From NCBI GenBank assembly GCA_000955785.1, contig JYOD01000064.1:86252-150251 (forward strand): a stretch of 64,000 bases of DNA, read 5' to 3'. Positions within the stretch are counted from its first letter, which is position 1. Every line of letters starts with the position of its first letter. Positions 38,825 through 46,123 of this stretch are shown piece by piece. The translations under genes were made by a program, and so were the position numbers. Origin of the DNA: Burkholderiaceae bacterium 16. Its GTDB lineage: Bacteria > Pseudomonadota > Gammaproteobacteria > Burkholderiales > Burkholderiaceae. The notes under the pieces were generated by a model that made no database searches, was not told the DNA's origin, and saw only the letters and a program-made list of their open reading frames with translations.

Positions 38825-39646
38825 TCACGAGTCCCCAAATTCCGTGAGATAGACGCCCTGCCCAGGGTAACGGAAAGGTTCGTCAGTCATCTTCTGCATC
38901 GCCACACAACAATAGTCCACGCAAAAATGGGCTTGCCGGTGACCACCGTTGAGGATGGCTCGCTCCAGGTTCTTTGAGAAGTTCTCGGAGATCCTCGATT
39001 GCAGATCAGCACTGCCGGCAAAGGATGTCAGGCCGCGCTCAAAATCGCCCCTCGAAATCAAGCTTTCGATTCCGCGCTCCTTTGTTCTGCCGGACATGTC
39101 GTCGATGTAGCGGAAGTCGAGAATCTTGTATCCGTTCACCCGAGCAACATCGAAGTAGACCGTCGGGTGAATATTGAAGAAACCGTGCGTATTGTCCCCG
39201 TAGGTCGGCAGAATCTTCAGCGCGATGCCACCCGGCTTGAGTGAGTTGTGGGTGAAGACGAAGACATTCGAGGCGTTGAAGACATGCTCGTTTGTTCCGC
39301 TGTCGACGATGACGTCATACTTCTCCGGCGACTCAGTGCACAAGTTGAGGTCGAAATCGAAGTCCGCTCGCTTGTCGTATTGGTCTGTTGACTTGTAGTC
39401 GTTTAGGCCGAAGAGGGAATAGAAGGCGGCTTGTTTCTCCCGGAAGGGAACGCTTGTATTGCAGATGAGCGATACGGTTTCACCAACCATATGCCCTTTC
39501 AGCCGACGGTTCGAAACCGACGTAATGTCCTCGCCGCTAAAGAAGAAATCCTGCGGCCCAAGCTCGAGGACAGACGACTTTCCTTCAAAGCTGCCAACTT
39601 CGGCGAGATGGTCGAACCACTCCAAGATAACCCGATTAATTCCCAC
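38825..39646 (-). CDS. SAM-dependent methyltransferase-like protein, antisense cargo
   Basis: 273 residues from GTG 39646, which has AGGGGAT upstream; the longer frame adds only poor sequence. MGINRVILEWFDHLAEVGSF, SVLELGPQDFFFS (a Rossmann G-loop), YDVIVDSGTNEHVFNASNVF (motif post-I to IV region) and HNSLKPGGIALKILPTYGD (LKPGG motif of class I methyltransferases). The C-terminus has Cys pairs (CVDYCC). DNA is clearly less GC-rich than neighbours. Opposite orientation beside the fibre genes suggests lysogenic conversion, perhaps changing a surface sugar; substrate unknown. Confidence 0.75.
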   Translation of the reverse strand: MGINRVILEWFDHLAEVGSFEGKSSVLELGPQDFFFSGEDITSVSNRRLKGHMVGETVSLICNTSVPFREKQAAFYSLFGLNDYKSTDQYDKRADFDFDLNLCTESPEKYDVIVDSGTNEHVFNASNVFVFTHNSLKPGGIALKILPTYGDNTHGFFNIHPTVYFDVARVNGYKILDFRYIDDMSGRTKERGIESLISRGDFERGLTSFAGSADLQSRISENFSKNLERAILNGGHRQAHFCVDYCCVAMQKMTDEPFRYPGQGVYLTEFGDS

Positions 39647-39727
39647 ATCTATCCCCTGTTTGCTAGGTCGCGTGCATTCTACAGGACCGGGCCCGCGCAC
39701 ATCCCACAGTCAAGCAAAACCAACCAT

Positions 39728-39766
39728 AGCCGCCATTGAGCGGCTTTTTTTTTTCCGGGGTCACAA
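39728..39766 (+). terminator. Hairpin-SD module before the holin gene
   Basis: AGCCGC-CATTGA-GCGGCT (39728-39745), an unbroken T-run, CCGGGG and ATG 39767. The long T-run makes this copy a strong terminator by itself, placing the lysis genes behind a regulated stop. Confidence 0.7.
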
Positions 39767-40177
39767 ATGTCCGAACCAATCAGCGACAGCGCCGCAGCAA
39801 TGGCCGCGGGTGCGGCTGCATTCAAAGCAATCAGCGGTACCGCCGGTGTGGCAGCGGGTGCCAGCGGCCTGGCCGCAATCGTGGTGATGATCATGATGAA
39901 ACCTAGAAGCACAGCGGAGTGGGCTGTTGCCCTCATCTCGACGGTGGTGGGCAGCGTCGCCGGCGGCGCGGCGGTGGTGCAGTACTTCGGGCTGCAGGCC
40001 TGGACGCATGAGTACATCGGTCTGGTGGCGCTCTTCGGGCTGGTGTTCTCGTGCGGGCTGCCGGCCTGGGCGGTGGTGCGCTGGATGTTCAATTTCATCG
40101 AGCGCCGGCGCGACAAGGACCTAGCCGAGGTGGCAGACGAGTTGCGCGACGCGGTGGCTGGGGTGAAGCATGGCTGA
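39767..40177 (+). CDS. Holin
   Basis: 136 residues with three hydrophobic spans: AAGASGLAAIVVMIMM, AEWAVALISTVVGSVAGGAAVV and YIGLVALFGLVFSCGLPAWAVV, then a charged C-terminus (RRRDKDLAEVADELRDAVAG). Topology and place, overlapping the endolysin start by eight bases, fit a class I type holin that triggers lysis. Confidence 0.8.
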   Translation: MSEPISDSAAAMAAGAAAFKAISGTAGVAAGASGLAAIVVMIMMKPRSTAEWAVALISTVVGSVAGGAAVVQYFGLQAWTHEYIGLVALFGLVFSCGLPAWAVVRWMFNFIERRRDKDLAEVADELRDAVAGVKHG

Positions 40178-40715
40178 GACGCTCATCACCGCCGCGCAGC
40201 TGCACGCCATCATGCCGCTGGCCGGCGCTCGGGCCGATGCGTTCGCTATGCCGCTGGCCGCCGCCATGTTGCAGTTTGAGGTCAACACGCCCACGCGCGC
40301 GGCTGCCTTCCTGGCTCAGGTCGCGCACGAGTCCGGGCAGTTGCGCCTGCTGCGCGAGATCTGGGGTCCGACACCCGCGCAGCGCCGGTATGAGGGCAGC
40401 GCGGACCTGGGCAATACCGAGCCGGGCGACGGCAAGCGGTTCATGGGGCGCGGCCTGATCCAGGTCACCGGTCGCAAGAACTACGTGCTGTGCGGGTTCG
40501 GACTGCACCTGGACCTGCTGACGCATCCCGAGCTGCTCGAGCAACCCGCGCACGCGGCGGCGTCCGCCGGCTGGTATTGGCATACCCACAGCCTGAACCG
40601 CTTCGCCGACGCCGGCGACTTTGTCGGACTGACCCGCGCCATCAACGGCGGAATAAACGGCATTGCCGAGCGGCGCGCCTTTTGGGCCAAAGCCAAGGCC
40701 GTGCTGCACGCCTGA
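40170..40715 (+). CDS. Endolysin, glycoside hydrolase 19 family
   Basis: 181 residues. GH19/lysozyme marks: FLAQVAHESGQLRLLREIWG (Glu54 catalytic), RRYEGSADLGNTEPGDGKRF, the substrate loop MGRGLIQVTGRKNY and AGWYWHTHSLNRFADAGDFV...RAINGGINGIAER. No signal peptide or SAR span, so it depends on the holin for release. Cuts the glycan strands of peptidoglycan. Confidence 0.92.
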   Translation: MAETLITAAQLHAIMPLAGARADAFAMPLAAAMLQFEVNTPTRAAAFLAQVAHESGQLRLLREIWGPTPAQRRYEGSADLGNTEPGDGKRFMGRGLIQVTGRKNYVLCGFGLHLDLLTHPELLEQPAHAAASAGWYWHTHSLNRFADAGDFVGLTRAINGGINGIAERRAFWAKAKAVLHA

Positions 40716-40737
40716 CCCCAACCTTCACCATACTTAG

Positions 40738-40778
40738 CCCCGCCGTGCGCGGGGCATTTTCATTTCTGGAGCACTGCA
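40738..40778 (+). terminator. Hairpin-SD module after the endolysin gene
   Basis: GCCCCGC-CGTGC-GCGGGGC (40738-40756), ATTTTCATTTCTGGAGCACT, then ATG 40779. Two unrelated genes follow before the spanins. Confidence 0.7.
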
Positions 40779-41339
40779 ATGGAACAGGAAAAGAGCGTCG
40801 CACATCTGCACGACATGAATCACTTTGGCATTCAGAGCTACCCGGATCGCCTTGTTCCCTGGCGCGATGCCGCTGCCCCCAACATCGAGGCCGGCAAGAC
40901 CACTGGCCGCCTTCGCAGCTGCGGATACTGCGGATCGATGCACCCGGCCGACGTCGCCGCCGCCATCCGTGCCGGCGCGGCCGGGCACTTCGCAGACCGG
41001 AAATATGGCTGGCCGCACAAGGCGTACTTCGAGAACATCCCCAACCCGCACGCGGGGATGCTGGAGTCGCGTTGCAGTTGCAGCTACCCGCGCCAGGAAG
41101 AGATCGATGCCGGGAAGTGGATTCGCGTTTCTACCGGGCGATTCGACCCGAACACCGGGGAGCCTACGTTTTCCTGGCACGAGGCCGGCAAGCCCGCAGC
41201 CCCGACGACCTACGGGAAGTTCTACATGGTGCATCTGCAGGATGCCACCCCGGAGGACCGGGCGACCATCGAGACGCATCTCGGTCTGGCTTTCGACTTT
41301 ACGCCGGGAGGCTCCGTCAGCTGGAGGCCGGCGCAATGA
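40779..41339 (+). CDS. Hypothetical phage protein (186 aa) in the lysis region
   Basis: MEQEKSVAHLHDMNHFGIQS, then CGYCGSMHPADVAAAIRAGA, KYGWPHKAYFENIPNPHAGM and SRCSCSYPRQEEIDAGKWIR. Paired Cys motifs suggest a zinc-bound core. A KYGWPHK-type block recurs in phage proteins of unknown function. TGGAG precedes the ATG; ATGA overlap with the next gene. No catalytic motif identified. Confidence 0.7.
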   Translation: MEQEKSVAHLHDMNHFGIQSYPDRLVPWRDAAAPNIEAGKTTGRLRSCGYCGSMHPADVAAAIRAGAAGHFADRKYGWPHKAYFENIPNPHAGMLESRCSCSYPRQEEIDAGKWIRVSTGRFDPNTGEPTFSWHEAGKPAAPTTYGKFYMVHLQDATPEDRATIETHLGLAFDFTPGGSVSWRPAQ

Positions 41340-41827
41340 CTGTGACCCAGACCCACGAAGAGAAAGAGACCCTGGCCGTCGACGTGCTGCTGCCAGGGCA
41401 CGAAGCCCGCACCACCACGCCGCTGTTCCTGCATTCCAAGAAGGCGCTGATCGCGCGCGAGGGCGGGCGCTGCTTCATCTGCGGCGCCACGGCGGAAGAG
41501 AGTGGCCATCCGCTCGAGGCGCACCACCATCCTATCGAGCGATCGCTGGCCAACATGATCGACTGGGCCAGCGTGGCCACCTTCGCGCGCACCGGCGCGC
41601 TGGGCCCGCACGCGGCCGCGTTCGACTGGGACCACTTCGACTCGGCCGACCCCTACGCCTTCGTCGACGACATGACGGTGAACGGCCTGCTGCTGTGCAA
41701 GGCCCACCACACCGGCAAGGACGAGGGCATCCATGACATGCCGTTCCCGCTCTGGATCGCCCAGAAGTACGCGCGGGAAGGCTACCAGTTCAGCCCCACG
41801 GAGGTGATCCACCATGCCGATTCTTGA
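41336..41827 (+). CDS. HNH-like zinc protein between endolysin and spanin
   Basis: 163 residues. CFICG, then HPLEAHHHPIERS about 20 residues on, and LLLCKAHHTGKDEGIHDMPF later: the C..C / H.H / C..H spacing of HNH-type nucleases, though a strict H-N-H triad is not clear. Its end overlaps the Rz-like start. HNH proteins next to lysis or packaging genes can act in DNA cleavage; role here is inferred. Confidence 0.6.
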   Translation: MTVTQTHEEKETLAVDVLLPGHEARTTTPLFLHSKKALIAREGGRCFICGATAEESGHPLEAHHHPIERSLANMIDWASVATFARTGALGPHAAAFDWDHFDSADPYAFVDDMTVNGLLLCKAHHTGKDEGIHDMPFPLWIAQKYAREGYQFSPTEVIHHADS

Positions 41828-42233
41828 CGCTATCGGGGCGGCCATCAAAGCCGTCTTCGCCACGCCGCAGCGGATCTTCTTCGTCGCGGTGCTGGTGGTG
41901 CTGGCGCTGGCCGGTGGCTCGGTCTGGGTCTACCGCGGCGAGCGGGATTCGGCGCGCGCTGAGCTGGCACAGGCCCGGGCCGACCTGGTCAAGGCCAAGC
42001 GCGACAACCAGGCGCTGGCGACATCCGTGTCGACGCAGAACGCCGCGGTGGCCGCGCTCGAGGCGCAAGCCAAGATCCGCGCCTACGCCGCGGCGAAGGC
42101 CGACGCCGAAGCGCATGTGGCCCAGTCCAAGTACACGCTGCTGGCCAGCAAGATCCAGGCGCAGGTGCCGGGCTCGGAGCAATGCGCGTCGCTGCACGGG
42201 CTGCGGCAGACCTTCACGCGGGGGAAACTATGA
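41814..42233 (+). CDS. Inner-membrane spanin (Rz-like)
   Basis: 139 residues: short cytoplasmic start, one membrane span (RIFFVAVLVVLALAGGSVWV, about 20-39), then a long coiled coil (ARAELAQARADLVKAKRDNQ...) and a short end. This is the i-spanin plan; the outer partner follows with an overlap. Together they fuse the membranes in the last step of lysis. Confidence 0.8.
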   Translation: MPILDAIGAAIKAVFATPQRIFFVAVLVVLALAGGSVWVYRGERDSARAELAQARADLVKAKRDNQALATSVSTQNAAVAALEAQAKIRAYAAAKADAEAHVAQSKYTLLASKIQAQVPGSEQCASLHGLRQTFTRGKL

Positions 42234-42520
42234 AGGGGCAACTTGCGAAATTTCGAAATCTCGCGGCGTGCACGGCACTTGCGGTGCTCATGCTGGCCGG
42301 CTGTGCCGCAACCCAGGAGGTGATCGAGAGGCCGGTGGAGGTGAGGGTTCCGGTGGCTGTGCCATGCAAGGCGCCGGAGATCCCCGAGCCGGACTGGCCG
42401 CTGGCGAAGGTGCCGGCGACCGCCAGCGACTTCGAGTTCTTCCGGGCGGCGCTGGTGGAGCTGGCGCTGCGGGCGGGGTATGAGGTTAGGCTGAAAGTGG
42501 CGGTCGCTGCCTGCCAGTGA
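42230..42520 (+). CDS. Outer-membrane spanin lipoprotein (Rz1-like)
   Basis: 96 residues starting MKGQLAKFRNLAACTALAVL, lipobox LMLAGC, then a proline-rich periplasmic part (ERPVEVRVPVAVPCKAPEIP) typical of o-spanins. Four-base overlap (ATGA) with the i-spanin, so a separate rather than embedded Rz1. Longer than lambda Rz1. Confidence 0.8.
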   Translation: MKGQLAKFRNLAACTALAVLMLAGCAATQEVIERPVEVRVPVAVPCKAPEIPEPDWPLAKVPATASDFEFFRAALVELALRAGYEVRLKVAVAACQ

Positions 42521-42587
42521 GCAGCAGCGGACGGATCTGCGGAATGAAGAGTGGCGCTGCCGTTGGAGGCTACTCGTGTAGCGTGAG

Positions 42588-43319
42588 CTAGCGATGCAGC
42601 ACGCAAGTGCTGCAACCACCGTCTTTGTTGCACCACTTGTCAGTCAATGTACTCCCGTCATCGGAGATGGTCATACTATGCGTGCTCCCGAAGGTGCTGC
42701 TCAGATTCATAGTGTTGCCAGAGATTGATCCCTGTAGTGTGCCAGTGTAGGTTGGGGACGACTCAGCCTTGGTGGTTATAGAGCCTGATACCTTGTTCTG
42801 GGTCACTGCGAGGTTTCTGGATTCTGATAGCTGTCCACCCGACCCCCACCACCCAGGGGCACCCGGGCATACACCTTGCCAGTTTCCAGATACATTCACT
42901 TCGCCTGAGCTTGTTTTGCCACTGTTGTCTGTTCGATCCGCCCTCGCATTGTTCTGCGATTTGCAAACCTTGCATGACACATCGGAGATGTTGGCGCGCG
43001 TGATTGGCTTGTTGCCGAACACGCGATCTGTCCCTCGGTTGCCCTGACTCAGGATTGTGAAGTAGGGGGTGCTGTCAACGTAGTAATCTACCTTCGCGCA
43101 GTTTGGCACTGTCGACTGGATGTTGAGGTCAGCACCATAAGAGCCCTTGGTTGATTCCGTGGGCACGACCGAAATGGACGCGGAGCAGGCCCCCACAATC
43201 TCCTGGCAATCGCAGTTGTTGCCCTGAGCAATCGCCGTTCCAGCGCCGGCTGCGACGAAAAGGAAGGCCGCGCCGGCAAGCGCGAGCGCGCTTCGGCGTA
43301 AGCGATTCAACTCGATCAT
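42588..43319 (-). CDS. Secreted Cys-rich protein, antisense cargo
   Basis: 243 residues from MIELNRLRRSALALAGAAFL; start supported by GGGAG upstream. Sec signal peptide with AIA cleavage before QGNNCDCQ. The mature part has about ten Cys (CDC, CKVC, CPGA, CNKDGGCSTC) for several disulfides, and a C-terminal beta-sheet domain (GSITTKAESSPTYTGTLQGS, TMNLSSTFGSTHSMTISDDG). Less GC-rich than the phage backbone. Sits after the spanins in reverse orientation, a frequent place for lysogenic-conversion genes. Function unknown. Confidence 0.75.
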   Translation of the reverse strand: MIELNRLRRSALALAGAAFLFVAAGAGTAIAQGNNCDCQEIVGACSASISVVPTESTKGSYGADLNIQSTVPNCAKVDYYVDSTPYFTILSQGNRGTDRVFGNKPITRANISDVSCKVCKSQNNARADRTDNSGKTSSGEVNVSGNWQGVCPGAPGWWGSGGQLSESRNLAVTQNKVSGSITTKAESSPTYTGTLQGSISGNTMNLSSTFGSTHSMTISDDGSTLTDKWCNKDGGCSTCVLHR

Positions 43320-43384
43320 CCCGACTCCCGTTCTCTTAATTGTGATGTGGCAGATGACCACCTCGTCATAGGACGGGATTCTAG

Positions 43385-43468
43385 TGCCGCCGCCGCAGAT
43401 TGGCATCCCACGAACAGGGGAAGCGGCTGGCGGACCTGGAGAACGAGGTGCGCGCGCGGCGGCGTTGA
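43385..43468 (+). pseudogene. 3' remnant of a disrupted gene
   Basis: An open stretch reading LASHEQGKRLADLENEVRAR plus RR ends at TGA 43468 but has no usable start. It begins right where the cargo gene's promoter region ends, as if insertion of 42588-43319 removed the 5' part. Confidence 0.35.
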
Positions 43469-43478
43469 GGAGGGCGCT

Positions 43479-43661
43479 GTGGCCTGGTTCAACGACTGGA
43501 ACGAGAAGAACCCCGATTCGCCGATCGAGATCACGAACAAGCAACTGGTGGGCAAGGTTAAGCAGATGGCTACACCGAGTGCAAGTCGGATGCTGAAGGC
43601 GGCGCCGAAGGGATTGCGCGGCAGGCTGGCCGACCAGTTATCGGCAGATGCGGAAGAATAA
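43479..43661 (+). CDS. Small phage protein (60 aa, GTG start)
   Basis: GTG 43479 preceded by GAGGAGG. MAWFNDWNEKNPDSPIEITN, then KQLVGKVKQMATPSASRMLK and a basic C-terminus. Probably the last gene of the rightward late operon. No family recognised. Confidence 0.55.
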   Translation: MAWFNDWNEKNPDSPIEITNKQLVGKVKQMATPSASRMLKAAPKGLRGRLADQLSADAEE

Positions 43662-43703
43662 GGCGCCCTGCCTCCTCCTAATGCATGGCAGGCGCCTTAG
43701 GCG

Positions 43704-43907
43704 CTACGGCGTTGGCGTCTGGTCACGATTCCGCCGCGACCTTGATTCGACCAGTTCCCTGCGGACCCCCACGAAGAGTTCGACGATTCGTCTCTCCGGC
43801 GATACCTGGGACGCCATTGCGGCTAGCGTTGAAGAACTGGAGGCTCTTGTGGTGTAGAGCGCTGCAGCAAGGGTTGCCGCAACATTGTCGATCTGGTCAT
43901 CCTGCAT
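43704..43907 (-). CDS. Hypothetical protein (67 aa)
   Basis: ATG 43907 with GGAGA seven bases upstream. MQDDQIDNVAATLAAALYTT, Ser/Ala-rich middle (RASSSSTLAAMASQVSPERR) and a basic end. Resembles small beta-proteobacterial proteins of unknown role. It lies downstream of the SRAP gene in the same direction (76 bases) and may share its transcript. Confidence 0.6.
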   Translation of the reverse strand: MQDDQIDNVAATLAAALYTTRASSSSTLAAMASQVSPERRIVELFVGVRRELVESRSRRNRDQTPTP

Positions 43908-43983
43908 TGCTGTCTCCAATGGAATGGTAGGGATGCAATGATGACGGACATACCTGTGCTGATGCACCCCACTCAGGAGTGGG

Positions 43984-44643
43984 CTACTCGGCCGCCTTTG
44001 CTCGCGGCGCGCGCGGCGCCGGCTCTGCAACCATCAACTCGGGCGGGTAGGGCCGCATGAAGCTGCGCGCCCGCTCTGAGTCCCGGCACGTCAGCCAGTC
44101 ATCCCATTCCGCCCGCGGCACGATGACGATCATCCGCTTTTCCTTGCCCGGGGCATGGAAGCGGTTCATAAGCGGATGCTTGTCCGAGTTGATGGTCAGC
44201 ATGGTGAAGCTGAACACCTCGGCGCCGGCCTCGTCCGGCCAATCCCGCCACAGGCCCGCGATGGCGAACTCAGGCTCGTCCTTCAGCCAGATCTTCCAGC
44301 GCACCGACTTGGGCCCGCTCTCATAGTTGGGCTCGTAGAAGCTGGTGGCCGGCACCAGGCAGAGTTGGCCTTTCTTCCATGGCCCCGAGAACGACCGCTT
44401 CTCGCCGACCGTCTCCGATCGCGCGTTCGTGGTGTCGAACTTGGCCACGCCCGGCGGGATGCGCGTCTTGGGCACCATCCCGAACGTGCCGACCAGCGCC
44501 TGGCGCGCACCGCTGTCGCCGCCCACGATGATCGGCGCGGCATAGTCCGGCCAGGTCTCCGGCGGATAGTCCAGGGGCGGCGGCTCGACGCCAAAGACGT
44601 CGCGCAGCAACTGGCGTTGCACCGGGGCATAGTTAGTGCACAT
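43984..44643 (-). CDS. SRAP domain protein (YedK/HMCES-type abasic-site shield)
   Basis: 219 residues from MCTNYAPVQRQLLRDVFGVE, ATG 44643 with AGGAG upstream. The SRAP catalytic set is complete: Cys2 (N-terminal after Met removal), Asn73 (NARSET), Glu104 (SFYEP) and His163 (RFHAPG), nearly the same positions as in E. coli YedK. Such proteins form a thiazolidine link to abasic sites in single-stranded DNA and protect them. The last gene of a leftward operon whose promoter carries a LexA box (45710-45729); it overlaps the upstream gene by 11 bases. The HAPGKEKR segment has a small insertion relative to the usual H-R-M-P motif. Confidence 0.9.
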   Translation of the reverse strand: MCTNYAPVQRQLLRDVFGVEPPPLDYPPETWPDYAAPIIVGGDSGARQALVGTFGMVPKTRIPPGVAKFDTTNARSETVGEKRSFSGPWKKGQLCLVPATSFYEPNYESGPKSVRWKIWLKDEPEFAIAGLWRDWPDEAGAEVFSFTMLTINSDKHPLMNRFHAPGKEKRMIVIVPRAEWDDWLTCRDSERARSFMRPYPPELMVAEPAPRAPRAKAAE

Positions 44644-45055
44644 CCTCATCTCCTGGCAAGGGCGTGAGCGGCAACACCCGGCGCGCCTTTTCCGAGACGC
44701 GCCGGTGCTTGTCCTGCGCATCTTGCCACGTCGCCGAGGTGAAGATCTTGTCGATGCCGCTGCCGACCAGGTGGGTAAGGAAAACCGGTTTGTCGGTCAT
44801 CGTGTTCGACCATGGGCAGAAGCATGTCCAGACGCGGGCATCCTGCTCGGGAAGGTCAGTGCGCAGCACGAAACGTTTGAACCAGCCCCTCAGGAATTCA
44901 TGATGAGCGTTCCCGTCCATCGTATGGACCGGCTGGCCGTAAGGGTCCAGGAGGTACAGCCGCATGCTGAACGGATCGCCATAGGCATCCGGCGTGCCGC
45001 CGCGAACGGCGTGGCGCAGGGCTCGGGCCCAGTTCTCTGGGGTGTTGGGTGGCAT
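44633..45055 (-). CDS. SOS operon protein C, unknown function (140 aa)
   Basis: MPPNTPENWARALRHAVRGG, then MRLYLLDPYGQPVHTMDGNA, HHEFLRGWFKRFVLRTDLPE and VWTCFCPWSNTMTDKPVFLT. Mixed alpha/beta with conserved-looking aromatic blocks and a basic tail. No domain recognised. Its stop lies inside the SRAP start, so the two are probably translated together. Starting codon has a weak ribosome binding site; coupling to the gene upstream (20 bases) is likely. Confidence 0.7.
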   Translation of the reverse strand: MPPNTPENWARALRHAVRGGTPDAYGDPFSMRLYLLDPYGQPVHTMDGNAHHEFLRGWFKRFVLRTDLPEQDARVWTCFCPWSNTMTDKPVFLTHLVGSGIDKIFTSATWQDAQDKHRRVSEKARRVLPLTPLPGDEDVH

Positions 45056-45075
45056 GGCGAGGCGGGCGCAGCTAG

Positions 45076-45342
45076 TCAGCGGCGCGGGAACCGCGCGCGC
45101 AGCGGCGTTTTCACCGCCGGCCGGGCAACCTTGATCCGGTGGTGCTGGCCGTCCTGCTCGAAAGACAGGTAATCGGCCGTCCACAGCATCTTCTCGATGT
45201 GGCGCGTCTCGATGCCGTGCACGGTGACGGCGTTGGCCGTGACGGTGACGCCTTCGCAGTCCAGGCGCAGCTCGGCCGTGTCGCCGGGCAGGAACTGGGT
45301 TTCCAGGAAGATTGATGCCGCCTGGTAGGTCACAGGGAACAT
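45076..45342 (-). CDS. SOS operon protein B, unknown function (88 aa)
   Basis: MFPVTYQAASIFLETQFLPG, then LRLDCEGVTVTANAVTVHGI and ADYLSFEQDGQHHRIKVARP. All-beta, compact. Its ATG lies inside the end of the preceding frame (13-base overlap). Similar in style to the C-terminal half of protein A. Unknown family. Confidence 0.65.
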   Translation of the reverse strand: MFPVTYQAASIFLETQFLPGDTAELRLDCEGVTVTANAVTVHGIETRHIEKMLWTADYLSFEQDGQHHRIKVARPAVKTPLRARFPRR

Positions 45343-45693
45343 GCCATCTCCTGCCGGGTGGCGTAGTGCCGCTCGCCGCGGGTGCGCAGGCAGATCGAGC
45401 GCGGGCCGGCAAACTGGATGCTTTTGGCAAGCTGGAAGCTCAGCGAAGCGCCTTGGTAATCGAACGCCAGGCGGTCGATTGTCCACGGCAGGGCCATGAT
45501 CGCCGCTGTATCGACCCCCGTCAGGGTGATCGTCGCGCTTGCGGCCCTGCGCCGCGGCCTCGACCTCCGGGTTCCAGGTGTCGGCGGTGAGCAGCGGATC
45601 GTCGATGGTCAGGTGGGGGCGGCGGATGGCCAAACGCGCAGCCCCATGGGACTGGCTGTACAGGTAGACTGTGTCCGGATCGCAGGTGAGCAT
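45330..45693 (-). pseudogene. SOS operon gene A, apparently frameshifted
   Basis: ATG 45693 opens MLTCDPDTVYLYSQSHGAAR and stays coding-like through NPEVEAAAQGRK (about 45540). The coding character then moves to the +1 frame: ATITLTGVDTAAIMALPWTI, LAFDYQGASLSFQLAKSIQF, ending MACSL at TGA 45330. One frameshift (mutation or sequencing error) would join them into about 120 residues. Alternatively the second part starts separately at ATG 45499 (MALPWTID). First gene after the LexA box, with a 16-base leader. Confidence 0.5.
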
Positions 45694-45709
45694 TGGCGCA
45701 CTCTGAAAG

Positions 45710-45729
45710 TACTGTATGGATATACAGTA
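45710..45729 (-). promoter_or_regulatory. LexA (SOS) box over a leftward promoter
   Basis: TACTGTATGGATATACAGTA: CTGT-N8-ACAG with perfect 8-base arms around GGAT, almost identical to the E. coli LexA consensus. On the minus strand TTGGGT (about 45754-45749), 16 bases, TATACT (45732-45727) forms a sigma70-type promoter whose -10 overlaps the box. The operon start codon is 16 bases downstream. Confidence 0.85.
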
Positions 45730-45757
45730 TAACGAGGCAGTCCTAAGACCCAACAAA

Positions 45758-45917
45758 ATATTTTAGGGGCACAGGAAGGGGCATCGAATAAATCATATTT
45801 CGGAAACGCCAATAAATATAAGGCTTGCAAGGAGATTTATGATTCCTGCCGGCGGGACCATAATACGGTTCGTAGAAGTTCTCTGAAGTCCTCCCCTCCC
45901 AGGAAAATCAAGGCCTC
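45758..45917. repeat. Diverged direct repeat, copy 1 (upstream of LexA operon)
   Basis: About 160 bases from ATATTTTAGGGGCACAGG to ATCAAGGCCTC align along their length with 49058-49224 (same order and orientation, many substitutions and small gaps). Shared landmarks: TTTATGATTCCTGCCG.CGGG, AGAAGTTCTC.GAA, ATCAAGGCCTC. AT-rich; 45730-46123 holds no convincing gene. Confidence 0.7.
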
Positions 45918-46123
45918 GTGGGCTTTCGGCGTTCGCCAGGGTCCGCCTTGGGTCGCCTGTATCCGTCGCTATTTGTGATCGTGCGGATGTGCGCTCCAGT
46001 TTCCTGGCGAGGCGGCGATACACTAGTGGTACATCCTGACGGAGGGCAGGGCAACGGCCGAAATGAAGCTGATTGTGGGTCCTTAGGCCGTGCTACGATT
46101 CTCTTGAACAACTGGAGAAAGCT

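Noticed and set aside
45793..46023. Short minus frame upstream of the LexA operon
   Set aside because: Lies in repeat copy 1; no ribosome binding site and not preserved in copy 2.
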